Below are positions 1 through 6,253 of a stretch of DNA of 12,717 nt, one piece after another. Location: contig CANRHM010000030.1 of the NCBI GenBank assembly GCA_947630415.1, forward strand, positions 1 through 12,717, given 5' to 3'. The position numbers and the translations under genes are program-made. The notes beneath the pieces were generated by a model. It had not been told where the DNA came from. It saw only the letters and a list, made by a program, of their open reading frames with translations, and searched no databases. Positions within the stretch are counted from its first letter, which is position 1. Every line of letters begins with the position of its first letter. This DNA is from an uncultured Bacilli bacterium. Its GTDB lineage: Bacteria; Bacillota_I; Bacilli_A; RF39; UBA660.

Positions 1-12
1 TTATCTATTTTT

Positions 13-38
13 ATTATAAAACTCCCCCCCCATGTCAA
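13..38 (-). promoter_or_regulatory. Promoter with poly-G spacer, reading out of the window
   Basis: On the minus strand a perfect -35 TTGACA (33-38) and a perfect -10 TATAAT (13-18) flank a 14-bp spacer (19-32) that contains a run of eight G (24-31). Fourteen is three short of the optimal 17, so as written the promoter should be weak; a run of eleven G would give 17. The promoter lies beyond the gpmA terminator and points to a gene left of base 1. A mononucleotide run between the two boxes is the known layout of slipped-strand phase-variable promoters. The boxes are seen directly; phase variation is inferred. Confidence 0.65.
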
Positions 39-58
39 CTTTTTGTTAATTTTTTTCC

Positions 59-86
59 AAAGAAAATCCACCTTTTATAGTGGATT
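59..86 (-). terminator. Intrinsic terminator after gpmA
   Basis: A 7-bp stem pairs 65-71 with 80-86 around an 8-base loop, and is followed on the minus strand by TTCTTT. The stem includes part of the gpmA stop codon. The U tract is interrupted by one C, so it may be only moderately efficient. It separates gpmA from the outward promoter at 13-38. Confidence 0.55.
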
Positions 87-771
87 ATTTTAAATAGTAA
101 TGTTTGATTGGCTTTAAGTTATCATCTAACTCATAACAAATAGGATTTCCTGTTTCAAGTTCTAGAGCCATAACTTCTTCATCTGTCAATTCATCTAAAT
201 ACTTGATAAGTCCTCTTAAACTATTTCCATGAGCAACAATAAGTACCTTTTTATGACTTAGAAGATCTTGCTTAATTGTGGATTCCCAGTAAGAAGCAAC
301 ACGTTTGATAGTGTCTACTAAGTTTTCAGTTAAAGGAATCTCTTCTTCTTTTAAGTCTTTATATTTAGAGTCATTCCCTGGATAACGTTCATCTTCTTTT
401 GTTAGAGCAGGAGGTCTAACAGAAGCACTTCTTCTCCATAAATGAACTTGTTCTTCTCCATACTTCGCTCTTGTTTCATCTTTATTAAGTCCTTGTAAAG
501 CACCATAATGACGTTCATTCAATTTCCAACTATAATAAATAGGAACCTTCAAATCTAATTCTTTTAGAATATATTCTAATGTATCAATGGCTCTTTTTAG
601 GACAGAAGTATAAGCAACATCAAAAGTAAAACCTTTTTCTTTTAAGACTTTTCCAGCATCAATTGCTTCTTTAACTCCCTGTTCACTCAATCCTACATCG
701 GTCCATCCTGTAAAACGATTTTCTAAATTCCAAATACTTTGTCCATGTCGTACTAAAACTAATTTAATCAT
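85..771 (-). CDS. gpmA: 2,3-bisphosphoglycerate-dependent phosphoglycerate mutase
   Basis: Interconverts 3- and 2-phosphoglycerate in cytosolic glycolysis. The 228-residue protein has the RHG phosphohistidine motif (H9), Arg60, the NERHYG motif with the acid Glu87, the RRS pair at 113-115 and the second catalytic His181 in AHGNS. Length and motifs match bacterial dPGM, so the protein looks complete and active. An upstream in-frame ATG at 828 would add 19 residues, but the ATG at 771 has a good ribosome site (GAGG, 6 bases upstream) and starts right at the family N-terminus MIKLVLVRHG. The gene starts 13 bases after the stop of the DUF4143-type ATPase gene and I see no convincing promoter in between, so it is probably co-transcribed with that gene. 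That would be an unusual arrangement for a core glycolytic gene. Confidence 0.97.
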   Translation of the reverse strand: MIKLVLVRHGQSIWNLENRFTGWTDVGLSEQGVKEAIDAGKVLKEKGFTFDVAYTSVLKRAIDTLEYILKELDLKVPIYYSWKLNERHYGALQGLNKDETRAKYGEEQVHLWRRSASVRPPALTKEDERYPGNDSKYKDLKEEEIPLTENLVDTIKRVASYWESTIKQDLLSHKKVLIVAHGNSLRGLIKYLDELTDEEVMALELETGNPICYELDDNLKPIKHYYLK

Positions 772-784
772 TTTATCCTCTTTT

Positions 785-2059
785 CTATAAGTTTTCTTTA
801 AATAAGAATGTTGCATAAACAGGAACATATTTGATTCCTTTTTTCATGCTAAAGTTTTCTTCTGTTACTCTAATTGCATCCTCTACTTTGAATTTGCTCA
901 TAAATAGAGTAAGCGATTTTGCTTTGGCTACATTTTTGTTGACTAGTTCAATTGGAATAATCTTTCCACTCCGTGTTTGAACTACAAAGGATATTTCAGC
1001 TTTTCCTTCCGATTGATAATAATAAAGACTATAACCACACATTAAAATCGAATTAGCAAGCGCATTTTCATAGAGCAGATATTTATACCGATCATCTCCT
1101 AAAAAACGTATCTTGCTTAAATGAAGCATGTGAAACAAAAGCCCTGTATCGGGAAGATAAAGTTTAAAACTTTCATTATCCTTGTTTTTACTTAAAGGTG
1201 CTTTAACTTCACTAATCTTATAAGAACGGTTTAAGTAATGGTTTTCACTTAAGAAGTCGATCGATGAAGTATACTCTTTAGCACGACTTCCCATCTTCAT
1301 AAGGCCATACTGAAACTTTTTATTGGGTTTTACTAATTGATAAGGTGCAATACGATAGACTTCCATCGCTCTAGAGATGTCAATTAATTGTTCTTGTTTT
1401 AAAAACTCTTTAGGATAGGTATCTAGAATCTTTTGATGAACCGATGCTAAAACAAGAGGATTATCACTAGTAAGAGATAGTTCCACTGCTTCAGGAAAGC
1501 CTCCAGTCATCATATAATTTTCATAATAATCAAGAGCAATGTTATGAAAAGGCATTGGTTTATTGTTTTTATAAGAATCTTTAATGAAATCAATAAGTTG
1601 TTCTTGTTTAATCGCTTTCAAATACTCTTCAAAATCAAGCGCAAACATGTATTTAAACTGTAATTCTTCTGACTTAAACTTATTTAAGTTTTCTCTAGAA
1701 GACGTAATCATAATGATATGGTAACTATTTTGTTCTTTGGCGAAACGTTTAACGACACGAACAATTTCGATATCTTGAACATTATCAAAAACCAAAAGGG
1801 TATCTTGTTTAATAATTTGCTCTCCGGATATCATGGATAATTTTAAAATAAGTTTATCAATACTACTTTCTTTTTTAAAGATTTCCAAAAGTTCAATATT
1901 GTTTTCACAATTAAAATAGGCACAACTCTTGTATTCTTTCCTTCCAAACTCTAAAACAGTATAGGTTTTTCCTACTTGTTTATTGCCATAAATTAACAAA
2001 GGTTTACGGTTATCGTCTCTTTTCCAACGTAGTAAATCATTCATTATTTTTCGTTCCAT
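785..2059 (-). CDS. AAA_14/DUF4143-type ATPase with degenerate sites
   Basis: A 424-residue protein of the common ATPase family with an N-terminal AAA_14-like domain and a C-terminal DUF4143 region. Walker A is GNKQVGKT (25-32). The Walker B stretch TLLVFDNVQ (87-95) has Asp92, but Asn93 stands where the family usually has the catalytic Glu (DEIQ). The GGFPEAV signature (186-192) marks the middle. In the C-terminal nuclease-like fold, the usual EVDF and EVK motifs read EISF (355-358) and ELVNK (371-375), so likely metal-site residues are missing. It may bind ATP but hydrolyse it poorly and lack nuclease activity. The family's role is poorly defined. Start: AGGAGG lies 9 bases before the ATG at 2059; an ATG at 2044 is less well placed. 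It has its own promoter (2094-2122) and precedes gpmA. Confidence 0.9.
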   Translation of the reverse strand: MERKIMNDLLRWKRDDNRKPLLIYGNKQVGKTYTVLEFGRKEYKSCAYFNCENNIELLEIFKKESSIDKLILKLSMISGEQIIKQDTLLVFDNVQDIEIVRVVKRFAKEQNSYHIIMITSSRENLNKFKSEELQFKYMFALDFEEYLKAIKQEQLIDFIKDSYKNNKPMPFHNIALDYYENYMMTGGFPEAVELSLTSDNPLVLASVHQKILDTYPKEFLKQEQLIDISRAMEVYRIAPYQLVKPNKKFQYGLMKMGSRAKEYTSSIDFLSENHYLNRSYKISEVKAPLSKNKDNESFKLYLPDTGLLFHMLHLSKIRFLGDDRYKYLLYENALANSILMCGYSLYYYQSEGKAEISFVVQTRSGKIIPIELVNKNVAKAKSLTLFMSKFKVEDAIRVTEENFSMKKGIKYVPVYATFLFKENL

Positions 2060-2093
2060 AAATCGTATCCTCCTAACAATTTTCTATAGTTAA

Positions 2094-2122
2094 AGTATAA
2101 TATAACGAAAAATAATAGTCAA
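2094..2122 (-). promoter_or_regulatory. Promoter of the ATPase-gpmA unit
   Basis: Minus-strand -35 TTGACT (2117-2122) and -10 TATACT (2094-2099) are separated by exactly 17 bases. They sit between the terminator of the 99-residue gene and the AGGAGG ribosome site of the ATPase gene. The leader would be about 30 bases. Confidence 0.75.
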
Positions 2123-2140
2123 GAAAATGTCCATAAATTT

Positions 2141-2165
2141 AAAAAAGTGCCCTTTCTATGGACAC
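2141..2165 (-). terminator. Intrinsic terminator after the 99-residue gene
   Basis: Arms GTGTCC and GGGCAC (2160-2165 with 2147-2152, one G-U pair) enclose a 7-base loop and are followed on the minus strand by six T (2141-2146). It lies 15 bases after the stop codon. Confidence 0.75.
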
Positions 2166-2179
2166 TAGCTAATAAGGTT

Positions 2180-2479
2180 TTAAGATAGAATTACCTTGGG
2201 TTTTCCTAAACTTAATACTTTCTCCTTTGTTTCTTCTTTTGATATAGAAGACTCTATCTTTTCTTTGATACTTTCGGATACAACAGGATGCTTCCCAGGT
2301 AATCTAAAATACAAGTTACATAATAACTCATAATCCTCATCTTTTAATAAATTGGCATACTCAGAATCATCCTTAAGATGATCAATCAAATATAATGTAT
2401 CAATGACCTCTTGATGTAATGAAGCTAAGTTTTCTTTAATTTCTTCTTTTTTCCTTAGATATAAAGCTTTGCTATCCAT
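2180..2479 (-). CDS. Small acidic/lysine-rich hypothetical protein (99 aa)
   Basis: I do not recognise this protein. It is 99 residues long, highly charged, and predicted by eye to be mainly helical: an N-terminal Lys/Glu helix (about 5-35), a middle segment with DYELLCNLYFRLPGKHP (49-65), and a second charged helix (68-88). It has no signal peptide or membrane segment, so it is probably cytosolic. It is a stand-alone unit: promoter 2510-2538 upstream, a purine-rich ribosome site (AAGGAAG, 7 bases before ATG), and a terminator at 2141-2165. Its position just after spo0A is suggestive, but nothing in the sequence ties it to sporulation. The clean transcription unit is the main argument that it is real. 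Confidence 0.8.
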   Translation of the reverse strand: MDSKALYLRKKEEIKENLASLHQEVIDTLYLIDHLKDDSEYANLLKDEDYELLCNLYFRLPGKHPVVSESIKEKIESSISKEETKEKVLSLGKPKVILS

Positions 2480-2509
2480 ATTTTTACTTCCTTTCTCTTC
2501 TCTACTTTT

Positions 2510-2538
2510 ACTATATCATAGATAGAAAAAAAGGACAA
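2510..2538 (-). promoter_or_regulatory. Promoter of the 99-residue gene
   Basis: Minus-strand -35 TTGTCC (2533-2538) and -10 TATAGT (2510-2515) have a 17-base spacer. It lies immediately after the spo0A terminator, with a leader of about 25 bases. The -35 match is imperfect. Confidence 0.6.
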
Positions 2539-2540
2539 AC

Positions 2541-2565
2541 AAAAAAGACCATAACTGCTAGTCTT
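2541..2565 (-). terminator. Terminator overlapping the spo0A stop
   Basis: A 5-bp stem, AAGAC (2561-2565) with GTCTT (2545-2549), has an 11-base loop containing the spo0A stop codon and a possible inner TA/TA pairing. Six T follow on the minus strand (2541-2546, sharing bases with the stem). The short stem makes it a modest terminator. Confidence 0.55.
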
Positions 2566-3337
2566 GATAAGCACCTTGTTTATGAAACTCAAGTCGCAAT
2601 TTATCGGCAACAGTAACTACAAATTCGGAATTCGTGGGTTTCGCTTTATCGATATCGACACTATGGCCGAAGATATCTTCCATTAATTGCCAATTACCAC
2701 GATTCCAACTGACTTCAATGGCATGCCTTATTGCACGTTCAACTCTTGATACCGTCGTATCAAACTTCTTTGCAATGTCGGGATATAGTTCTTTCGTAAT
2801 TCCTCCTACTATTTCAGGATGTTCATACAAAATGATAATACCTTCACGAATATACTGATATCCTTTGATATGTGATGGAACACCTAATTCATGTAGAATC
2901 TTTGTAATTGATATTTGCAAATTATTATGATAAATATCAATCGCTTTTCTACTGGTATTAGAAGGTCTTGTGCAATCCATGATTTTGCTTTCAAATTCCG
3001 TTAATTCAAAAGGCTTTAAAATAAAGTAACTAGCTCCTAGTTCGGATACTTTCCGAATCATATCTGGAGCATTATACGAAGTTAAAACAATCGTCTTTTT
3101 ATCAATATTCTTCCTTCGCATATCTTCTAATACCGAAACACCATCTTTCTTAGGCATTACTAAGTCTAGTATTAAAATATCGTATTCCTCTTGATGTTCT
3201 TCAATCATCTTGATTCCCTCTTCGCCATTATTTGCCGATAATGCTAGCTCAATAGTAGCGTGATTTTTAAAGTACTCCTCGATCATTTTGATGAGTTCGA
3301 CATTGTCGTCCACCATTAGTAGTCTTATTTTATCCAT
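2558..3337 (-). CDS. spo0A: Sporulation master response regulator Spo0A
   Basis: Phosphorylation-controlled transcription factor that commits cells to sporulation and binds 0A boxes. The 259 residues match the family length. The receiver domain (about 4-122) has the acidic pocket DD (10-11), phosphoacceptor Asp58 in LDLVMP, switch Thr86 and Lys108 in LKP. A short linker follows. The Spo0A effector domain (about 133-257) includes the recognition-helix segment SRVERAIRHAIEVSWNRGN (197-215), which is near-identical to the family consensus. All key residues are present, so it should be functional. Start: AAAGGA is 7 bases before the ATG. Upstream lie a -10 TATAAT (3371-3376) without a good -35 and three phased 0A-like boxes (3430-3456), suggesting autoregulation. 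Its presence indicates a spore-forming lineage. Confidence 0.98.
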   Translation of the reverse strand: MDKIRLLMVDDNVELIKMIEEYFKNHATIELALSANNGEEGIKMIEEHQEEYDILILDLVMPKKDGVSVLEDMRRKNIDKKTIVLTSYNAPDMIRKVSELGASYFILKPFELTEFESKIMDCTRPSNTSRKAIDIYHNNLQISITKILHELGVPSHIKGYQYIREGIIILYEHPEIVGGITKELYPDIAKKFDTTVSRVERAIRHAIEVSWNRGNWQLMEDIFGHSVDIDKAKPTNSEFVVTVADKLRLEFHKQGAYQD

Positions 3338-3370
3338 ACCTTATTCCTTTCTTACTACCACGCAATTATC

Positions 3371-3376
3371 ATTATA
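3371..3376 (-). promoter_or_regulatory. spo0A: -10 element of a possible spo0A promoter
   Basis: A perfect TATAAT lies about 34 bases before the spo0A ATG. Seventeen bases further upstream the hexamer is TTCCTT, a poor -35, which is typical of an activator-dependent promoter. A TTGACA at 3420-3425 has no -10 at a workable distance. I could not fit a convincing SigH promoter. Confidence 0.45.
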
Positions 3377-3429
3377 CACGAAATAAGTACAAAAAGGAAC
3401 AGCGATTATTAGCTAGTTTTGTCAACTTA

Positions 3430-3456
3430 TGTCGAATACCATCGAATAAGGTCGAA
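3430..3456 (+). promoter_or_regulatory. Three 0A-like boxes at 10-bp phasing
   Basis: The Spo0A box TGTCGAA occurs perfectly at 3430-3436, followed by CATCGAA (3440-3446) and GGTCGAA (3450-3456). Each is offset by exactly 10 bp, one helical turn, and all have the same orientation. Tandem boxes at this pitch are how Spo0A dimers line up on DNA. They lie about 55-80 bp upstream of the spo0A -10 element. The likely role is autoregulation of spo0A; the array also sits just past the end of the upstream operon. Confidence 0.65.
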
Positions 3457-3490
3457 GTCCTTTTAATTGACGTAAAGTAAGACCTTATTC
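3444..3490. repeat. Perfect 10-bp inverted repeat at the operon end
   Basis: Arms GAATAAGGTC (3444-3453) and GACCTTATTC (3481-3490) are perfect complements separated by 27 bases. The right arm covers the last codons and stop of the upstream gene; the left arm overlaps two 0A-like boxes. No T tract follows on either strand, so it is not a standard intrinsic terminator. It could be an RNA 3'-end stabiliser or a protein site. Confidence 0.6.
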
Positions 3491-4402
3491 TTTGGTTAAA
3501 ACTTTTTCTTTTTCCTTATCTTTCCAGTAACTTCCCATCGTATTAAGGCTTTCTTTCTCAAATACACCTGCAAAATTAGATAACGCTGTTTCCCAAGAGC
3601 GAATAGAAGAAAGTCCATAAGCCTTTAAATGTTCTTTAAGATAAAGATTATTGGTATGATTAAGTAAAACATTTAAGAGATAAGTAGGATTATTTCGATT
3701 CTTTGCTTGTTTGTAAAAGTTTTGGAAAGATTCTATTTTTTCATCTCTATAAGTTTTATCACTTCTTGCAACATAGTTAAGATGAATTTTACCAAGCGCA
3801 ATTTTAGCTAAATCTGTAAATGTTAATTCGTCTCGATTTAAGTCATAATAACCACCATCCTCTATATCAGGATGAAAACTAGGAGGCATATAAGGATATA
3901 ATTCACTTATTTCACCAGGATAACCATTTCCTACTAAAGCCCACGAAAGAAGAGAGTTCCAACCATTATCACGGTAATCAAAATTAACACCCATTTGGAT
4001 TCCTTGTTCAAGTAGTTCAATAACAGTGCCCTCATATAAGGACTCCGGTCGATTAAACATACATTGCAAGTAATTCATTCCAGCATCTTCCGTTAAAAGA
4101 TGGCAAGAGACTAAGTCAAAAATAAAACTCGTTAAGGCTAGAATTTGATCATCTGTATAATGATCATAAAAGATAAGATGTGGTAAATAGAGTTCAGTCG
4201 AAGGAACTACTTTATTTAAAGTGGATTCATCAAAGTAATCCAAAAAGGTATCTTTATTAATATCCTCCACAGATGTAATAGAAGTATACATTCTTAAATG
4301 ATTCCTCGTTAAAGGCTTCTTTTGCTCATTTAGAATACCAGGTGCACGCCCTATTGGATTCTCTTCTTTAGGCATATTCTTCCATATATCTTGAGCATTC
4401 AT
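3485..4402 (-). CDS. Unknown protein, tandem paralog B, one ankyrin-like unit
   Basis: I do not recognise a family. The 305 residues lack a signal peptide or membrane segment, so the protein is probably cytosolic. A stretch at about 126-156 (VIELLEQG...NFDYRDNGWNSLLSWAL) follows the ankyrin pattern of helix, turn and N-x-x-D-x-x-G-W-x-x-L, then an aromatic-rich block YPYMPPSFHP (169-178). By hand alignment roughly three quarters of residues 1-210 match the preceding paralog, whereas the following 80 or so are much less alike, and the tail LNTMGSYWKDKEK is again conserved. Start: ATG at 4402 has AAAGGA 8 bases upstream; in-frame ATG at 4411 (3 residues longer) abuts that site. It is the last gene of the MoxR-type operon, 18 bases after its paralog. 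Function unknown. Confidence 0.85.
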   Translation of the reverse strand: MNAQDIWKNMPKEENPIGRAPGILNEQKKPLTRNHLRMYTSITSVEDINKDTFLDYFDESTLNKVVPSTELYLPHLIFYDHYTDDQILALTSFIFDLVSCHLLTEDAGMNYLQCMFNRPESLYEGTVIELLEQGIQMGVNFDYRDNGWNSLLSWALVGNGYPGEISELYPYMPPSFHPDIEDGGYYDLNRDELTFTDLAKIALGKIHLNYVARSDKTYRDEKIESFQNFYKQAKNRNNPTYLLNVLLNHTNNLYLKEHLKAYGLSSIRSWETALSNFAGVFEKESLNTMGSYWKDKEKEKVLTKE

Positions 4403-4420
4403 CAATATCATCCTTTCCTA

Positions 4421-5329
4421 TTATTCTTTAACTAATACTTTTTCCTTATCTTTCCAATAACTACCCATCGTATTCAGTTTTGTTTTTTTGAACACACCAG
4501 AAAAATCTGCTAATTCTTTACTCCAACAAGAAATGTCATCAAAAGCATAAGGTTTTATATGACACCTAAGATAAAAATCGTTCATATGACCATACAAAAC
4601 TTTTAACAAATAACTATTATTTCTATTTTTATAATTTTTATAGCGGTTTTGATAACGCCTTATTGTTTTATCTTTATCATAAACCTCACTTTTTGCATCA
4701 TAGTTGAGATATATTTTTCCCAAAACAATACTAGCCAAATCCGTAAACATTAATTCATCTCGATTAAAATCATAATAACTACCACTCTTTATGTTGGGAT
4801 GAAAACTAGGAGGCATATAAGGATAGATATCACTTATAGCGCCAGGATAACCATTTCCTACTAAAGCCCATTCTAGGATGGTGTTCCAATTTTCATCACG
4901 ATGATCAAAGTTAGCACCTATTTCCATGCCTTGATCAAGTAACTTTTTAACCGTATCCTCACGTAATGCTTCTGGACGATTAAATATACATTGCAAGTAA
5001 TTCATTCCCGTACCGGTTGTTAAAAGATGACAAGATACAAGTTCAAAGATAAAATTCGTAAGGGCTAAAATCTGTTCATCGGTGTAATATTCATAAAAGA
5101 GGATGTGCGGTAGATAGAGCGTTGTAGAAGGAATGACTTTATCTAAAGTAGATTCATCAAAGAAATCTAAAAAGGTGTCTTTATTGATATCTTCAACAGG
5201 GGTACTATTCACATACATTTTTAAATTATTTTTCGTTAAGGGCTTCTTTTGTTCACTTAGAATACTAGGTGCACGCCCCATTGGATTTTCTTCTTTAGGC
5301 ATATTTTTCCATATGTCTTGAGCATTCAT
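4421..5329 (-). CDS. Unknown protein, tandem paralog A, one ankyrin-like unit
   Basis: This 302-residue cytosolic-looking protein is the sister of the next gene and arose by tandem duplication. It shares the N-terminus MNAQDIWKNMPKEENP, the TLYLPHxxFYE block (70-80), an ankyrin-like unit (about 126-156, VKKLLDQG...NFDHRDENWNTILEWAL), the YPYMPPSFHP block and the tail LNTMGSYWKDKEK. Basic, Tyr/Asn-rich residues (218-240) and the region after them differ from the sister. Start is ambiguous: ATG codons at 5338, 5335 and 5329 are in frame. The one at 5329 has the best spacing to AAAGGA and gives the same N-terminus as the sister. The ones at 5338 and 5335 overlap the upstream stop (ATGA or TGATG), which would favour coupled translation. 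Third gene of the operon; function unknown. Confidence 0.85.
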   Translation of the reverse strand: MNAQDIWKNMPKEENPMGRAPSILSEQKKPLTKNNLKMYVNSTPVEDINKDTFLDFFDESTLDKVIPSTTLYLPHILFYEYYTDEQILALTNFIFELVSCHLLTTGTGMNYLQCIFNRPEALREDTVKKLLDQGMEIGANFDHRDENWNTILEWALVGNGYPGAISDIYPYMPPSFHPNIKSGSYYDFNRDELMFTDLASIVLGKIYLNYDAKSEVYDKDKTIRRYQNRYKNYKNRNNSYLLKVLYGHMNDFYLRCHIKPYAFDDISCWSKELADFSGVFKKTKLNTMGSYWKDKEKVLVKE

Positions 5330-5334
5330 CAACA

Positions 5335-6237
5335 TCATCCTTTCGTCTTTACTTTTTGTTTTTCTCTATTTTGATAATTCGTATTTAAGGTTTCTAGAAA
5401 TCGGTCAAAATCGAGATCTAAGTTTTCTCCCTTTATACCCATTTCATTTGGTGTAGAAATATAAAGAGTTTTTTCTTTTTCAAAATCTGGGTGGTAATAG
5501 TCGAAGAACTGAACCGCTTCTTGATAGTTCATAGGATAGCCGTATCCATAATTCCATTCCCAATTTTTAACAGGCATTTTTTCCTTAGCCCGAAACAAAA
5601 GTCTCCGTAAAAAAGAGGGATGTACGAGTGGAAAATAAGCTTTCTTAATGTTTAACTTTTCTTGAATAGTTTTAATCGGAACCGTAATTAATATTTTTTC
5701 GTCACCGCAGGCACTAAATTCATATGTAAATAAATCGACTTTGTAACCCCGCGACTCCAAATAAGTAATCAAGTTTAACACAATTAAACCTCGGTTTTCG
5801 ATTTGTTTCTCTGTTTGATAGCAAGAGTACGCCATGTTCATATAAATATGAATTGCTTTTTCTTCTTTCTCAGTCCTATAACAATGCATACTAGTAGGAA
5901 TTCCTAATAAGTATCTTGGAACACTTGGAACATAGCCTACCACATTAAAGGAATCCACTTTCTTGTCACGATAACTCAATTTGTAATTTAATGATTGAAA
6001 CTTTTTATAGAATTGTTCGAATCCTTTATTCATCGTGAACCTACATAACTTCCAGGCTTCTTCATAGGAAGAAGTTCCTGTAAAAGAAGCATCTCCCGTT
6101 AGGCTTTGTTCGTTTTCAAAAATAGGATTTAACTCAAAGTCATCTTTTACTGTTTCTAAGAAGTGATCTAAGTTTTTAAAGTTCATGATATAAACCATAG
6201 AATCTTCATAAGGAATCTTAGTAACATGAGAAAGCAT
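5335..6237 (-). CDS. VWA-like protein of a phage-associated (DUF7192-like) family
   Basis: A 300-residue protein that I tentatively place in a family seen in phages and accessory regions near AAA+ ATPases. The cues are SFTGTSSYEEAW (51-62), NVVGYVPSVPRYLLGIP (98-114) and HPSFLRRLLF (206-215). Residues 128-175 look like the start of a VWA fold: a strand (AIHIYMNMAYS), a helix beginning NRGLIVLNLITYLESRG and a second strand (VDLFTYEFS). The MIDAS motif DxSxS would fall at NMAYS (134-138), where the Asp is Asn and the first Ser is Ala, so metal binding is doubtful. Start: AGGAGG is 8 bases before ATG 6237; the GTG at 6246 lies inside that site. It follows the AAA+ gene closely, as VWA partners follow MoxR ATPases. 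The family label is from memory and needs a profile search. Confidence 0.75.
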   Translation of the reverse strand: MLSHVTKIPYEDSMVYIMNFKNLDHFLETVKDDFELNPIFENEQSLTGDASFTGTSSYEEAWKLCRFTMNKGFEQFYKKFQSLNYKLSYRDKKVDSFNVVGYVPSVPRYLLGIPTSMHCYRTEKEEKAIHIYMNMAYSCYQTEKQIENRGLIVLNLITYLESRGYKVDLFTYEFSACGDEKILITVPIKTIQEKLNIKKAYFPLVHPSFLRRLLFRAKEKMPVKNWEWNYGYGYPMNYQEAVQFFDYYHPDFEKEKTLYISTPNEMGIKGENLDLDFDRFLETLNTNYQNREKQKVKTKG

Positions 6238-6253
6238 TTTAAGCACCTCCTAT

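Noticed and set aside
24..34. Short frame starting at ATG just before the G run
   Set aside because: It ends after five codons (ATG GGG GGG GGA GTT TTA TAA) and has no ribosome site; the promoter reading explains the bases better.
3420..3425. TTGACA as the -35 of spo0A
   Set aside because: No -10-like hexamer occurs 16-18 bases downstream; the TATAAT at 3371-3376 is 43 bases away.
3444..3490. Inverted repeat as a terminator of the MoxR-type operon
   Set aside because: The loop is 27 bases and no T run follows on either strand, so it does not meet the form of an intrinsic terminator.
6238..6246. GTG start for the VWA-like gene
   Set aside because: The GTG is part of the AGGAGGTG ribosome site; the ATG at 6237 has ideal spacing to it.
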